64,000 bases of DNA from an uncultured Corynebacterium sp. (lineage in GTDB: Bacteria; Actinomycetota; Actinomycetes; Mycobacteriales; Mycobacteriaceae): assembly GCF_946222305.1 (NCBI RefSeq), contig NZ_CAMIHZ010000003.1, forward strand, positions 74,785 through 138,784, given 5' to 3'. Under the pieces are notes generated by a model. It ran no database searches and was not told where the DNA came from. It saw only the letters and a program-made list of their open reading frames with translations. Within the stretch, counting starts at the first letter, position 1. Every line of letters starts with the position of its first letter. A program made the position numbers and the translations under genes. Positions 63,231 to 64,000 of the stretch are shown piece after piece.

Positions 63231-64000
63231 ATGAAGAACTACCTGCCACGCACCATCTTCGAAGAAGAGCACAACATGTTCCGCGAGGCCTGCCGCGCAT
63301 TCGTCGAGGCAGAGGTTCGCCCAAATGTTGAACGTTGGCACGAGCAGGGCTACTGCGATCGCGACCTCTATAAGAAGGCCGGCCAGCAGGGCCTCCTCGG
63401 CGTCATGGCTCCAGAAGAGTTCGGCGGCGGCGGAATGGGCAGCGACTACCGCTTCAACGCAATTCTGTCCGAGGAGCTGGCAAACGCCGACTCCGGTTCC
63501 GTCATCGTAGGCATCCAGACCATCAACGACCTGGTCATCCCTTACCTGACCCGCTTCGGTAACGACGATCAGAAGGAGCGCTTCCTCAAGCCACTGTGCT
63601 CCGGTGACAAGATCGCCGCTCTGGCCATGACCGAGCCAGGCGCTGGCGCCGACTTGGCTGGTATCCGTTCCTTTGCCCGCAAGGACGAAAACGGCGACTA
63701 CATCCTCAACGGTTCCAAGACCTTCATCTCCAACGGCGTGCAGGCTGACTTCACCCTCGTCGTCGCCGTCACCAACCCAGAGGCTGGCCGCGCCGGCGTA
63801 TCGATGCTGATCATCGAGGACGGTATGGAGGGCTACACCAAGACCGGACCACTGAAGAAGGTCGGTCTGAAGTCTCAGGACACCGCCGAGCTGTCCTTCG
63901 AGGATGTACGCATCCCTAAGGAGAATCTGCTGGGTGAAGAGGGCGCTGCATTCGGCTACCTGCGCACCAACCTCGCTCAGGAGCGCCTGTCCATCGCCGT
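63231..64000 (+). CDS. Acyl-CoA dehydrogenase, 5' part (cut by window end)
   Basis: First 256 codons of an acyl-CoA dehydrogenase. Start ATG 63231 follows a GGGAGGAA site. Visible family blocks are FREACRAFVEAEVRPNVERW, FGGGGMGSDYRFNAILSEEL, LAMTEPGAGADLAGIRS, NGSKTFISNGVQADFTLVV, GLKSQDTAELSFEDVRIP. The YLRTNLAQERLSIA block leads into the C-terminal domain, which is outside the window. The N-terminus (YLPRTIFEEEHNMFREACR) resembles long-chain or FadE-type enzymes. It is the second such enzyme in the window. Confidence 0.93.
   Translation, partial: MKNYLPRTIFEEEHNMFREACRAFVEAEVRPNVERWHEQGYCDRDLYKKAGQQGLLGVMAPEEFGGGGMGSDYRFNAILSEELANADSGSVIVGIQTINDLVIPYLTRFGNDDQKERFLKPLCSGDKIAALAMTEPGAGADLAGIRSFARKDENGDYILNGSKTFISNGVQADFTLVVAVTNPEAGRAGVSMLIIEDGMEGYTKTGPLKKVGLKSQDTAELSFEDVRIPKENLLGEEGAAFGYLRTNLAQERLSIA

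Noticed and set aside
1..64000. tRNA, rRNA, CRISPR array, prophage or insertion sequence
   Set aside because: No cloverleaf with TTCGA arm, no regularly spaced repeats, no transposase or integrase frame was found by eye; a covariance-model search would be needed to exclude small RNAs.

Overview
The window reads as a stretch of Corynebacterium chromosome of moderate G+C content. The evidence is a set of actinobacterial and corynebacterial markers: mycothiol biosynthesis (mshB), actinobacterial dapD, dapC next to a 7Fe ferredoxin (fdxC), coproheme decarboxylase with C. diphtheriae-type active-site residues, GlpX-type fructose bisphosphatase, the MetP/MetS transporter pair, and several families largely confined to Actinobacteria (DUF4245, DUF6542, DUF5997, LGFP repeats, cutinase-like secreted proteins). 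Two acyl-CoA dehydrogenases suggest fatty-acid catabolism, as in the lipophilic corynebacteria; a species call is not supported.

Layout. 0-6.4 kb: ECF sigma factor SigE with its zinc anti-sigma factor, an O-methyltransferase, divergent glgC/glgA for glycogen, and a GH32-like protein that has lost its catalytic motifs. 6.5-18.2 kb: an rRNA methyltransferase-like gene, an M17 peptidase coupled to a DivIVA-domain protein, a LOG-family hydrolase, then the succinylase lysine/DAP branch (dapE, dapD, dapC) with an amino-acid permease, a RluA-type pseudouridine synthase, fdxC and mshB. 18-24.8 kb: a lone peptide-binding lipoprotein, typA, a secreted protein, a DUF402 protein and an NAD(P)-binding protein. 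25-34.8 kb: an Excalibur-domain gene broken by an amber codon, an acyl-CoA dehydrogenase, a DUF4232 lipoprotein with a large membrane protein, a cutinase-like protein, DUF808, patatin, a LysE-like membrane protein and chdC/hemQ.

35-43.3 kb is the accessory part. It holds a run of small secreted or lipid-anchored four-cysteine proteins (two are clear paralogues), two methyltransferases, a higA antitoxin whose higB toxin is a multiply mutated pseudogene, a VOC protein, a DUF488 protein and an EamA transporter remnant. Two degenerate copies of the 3' end of ychF lie in direct orientation with the intact gene at its right edge, which looks like the scar of repeated integration at that site.

43.3-56 kb returns to core genes: ychF, metP-metS, an AI-2E family permease, DUF6542, ispH, xseA-xseB, DUF4245, glpX and fumC. 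55.8-64 kb has a TetR regulator with a palindrome at its start and a DHA2 drug exporter, a GNAT acetyltransferase, PIN-PhoH, an LGFP lipoprotein, a helix-turn-helix-less LysR sensor domain divergent from a DUF5997 gene, and a second acyl-CoA dehydrogenase cut by the window end. No tRNA, rRNA, CRISPR array or insertion sequence was recognised.
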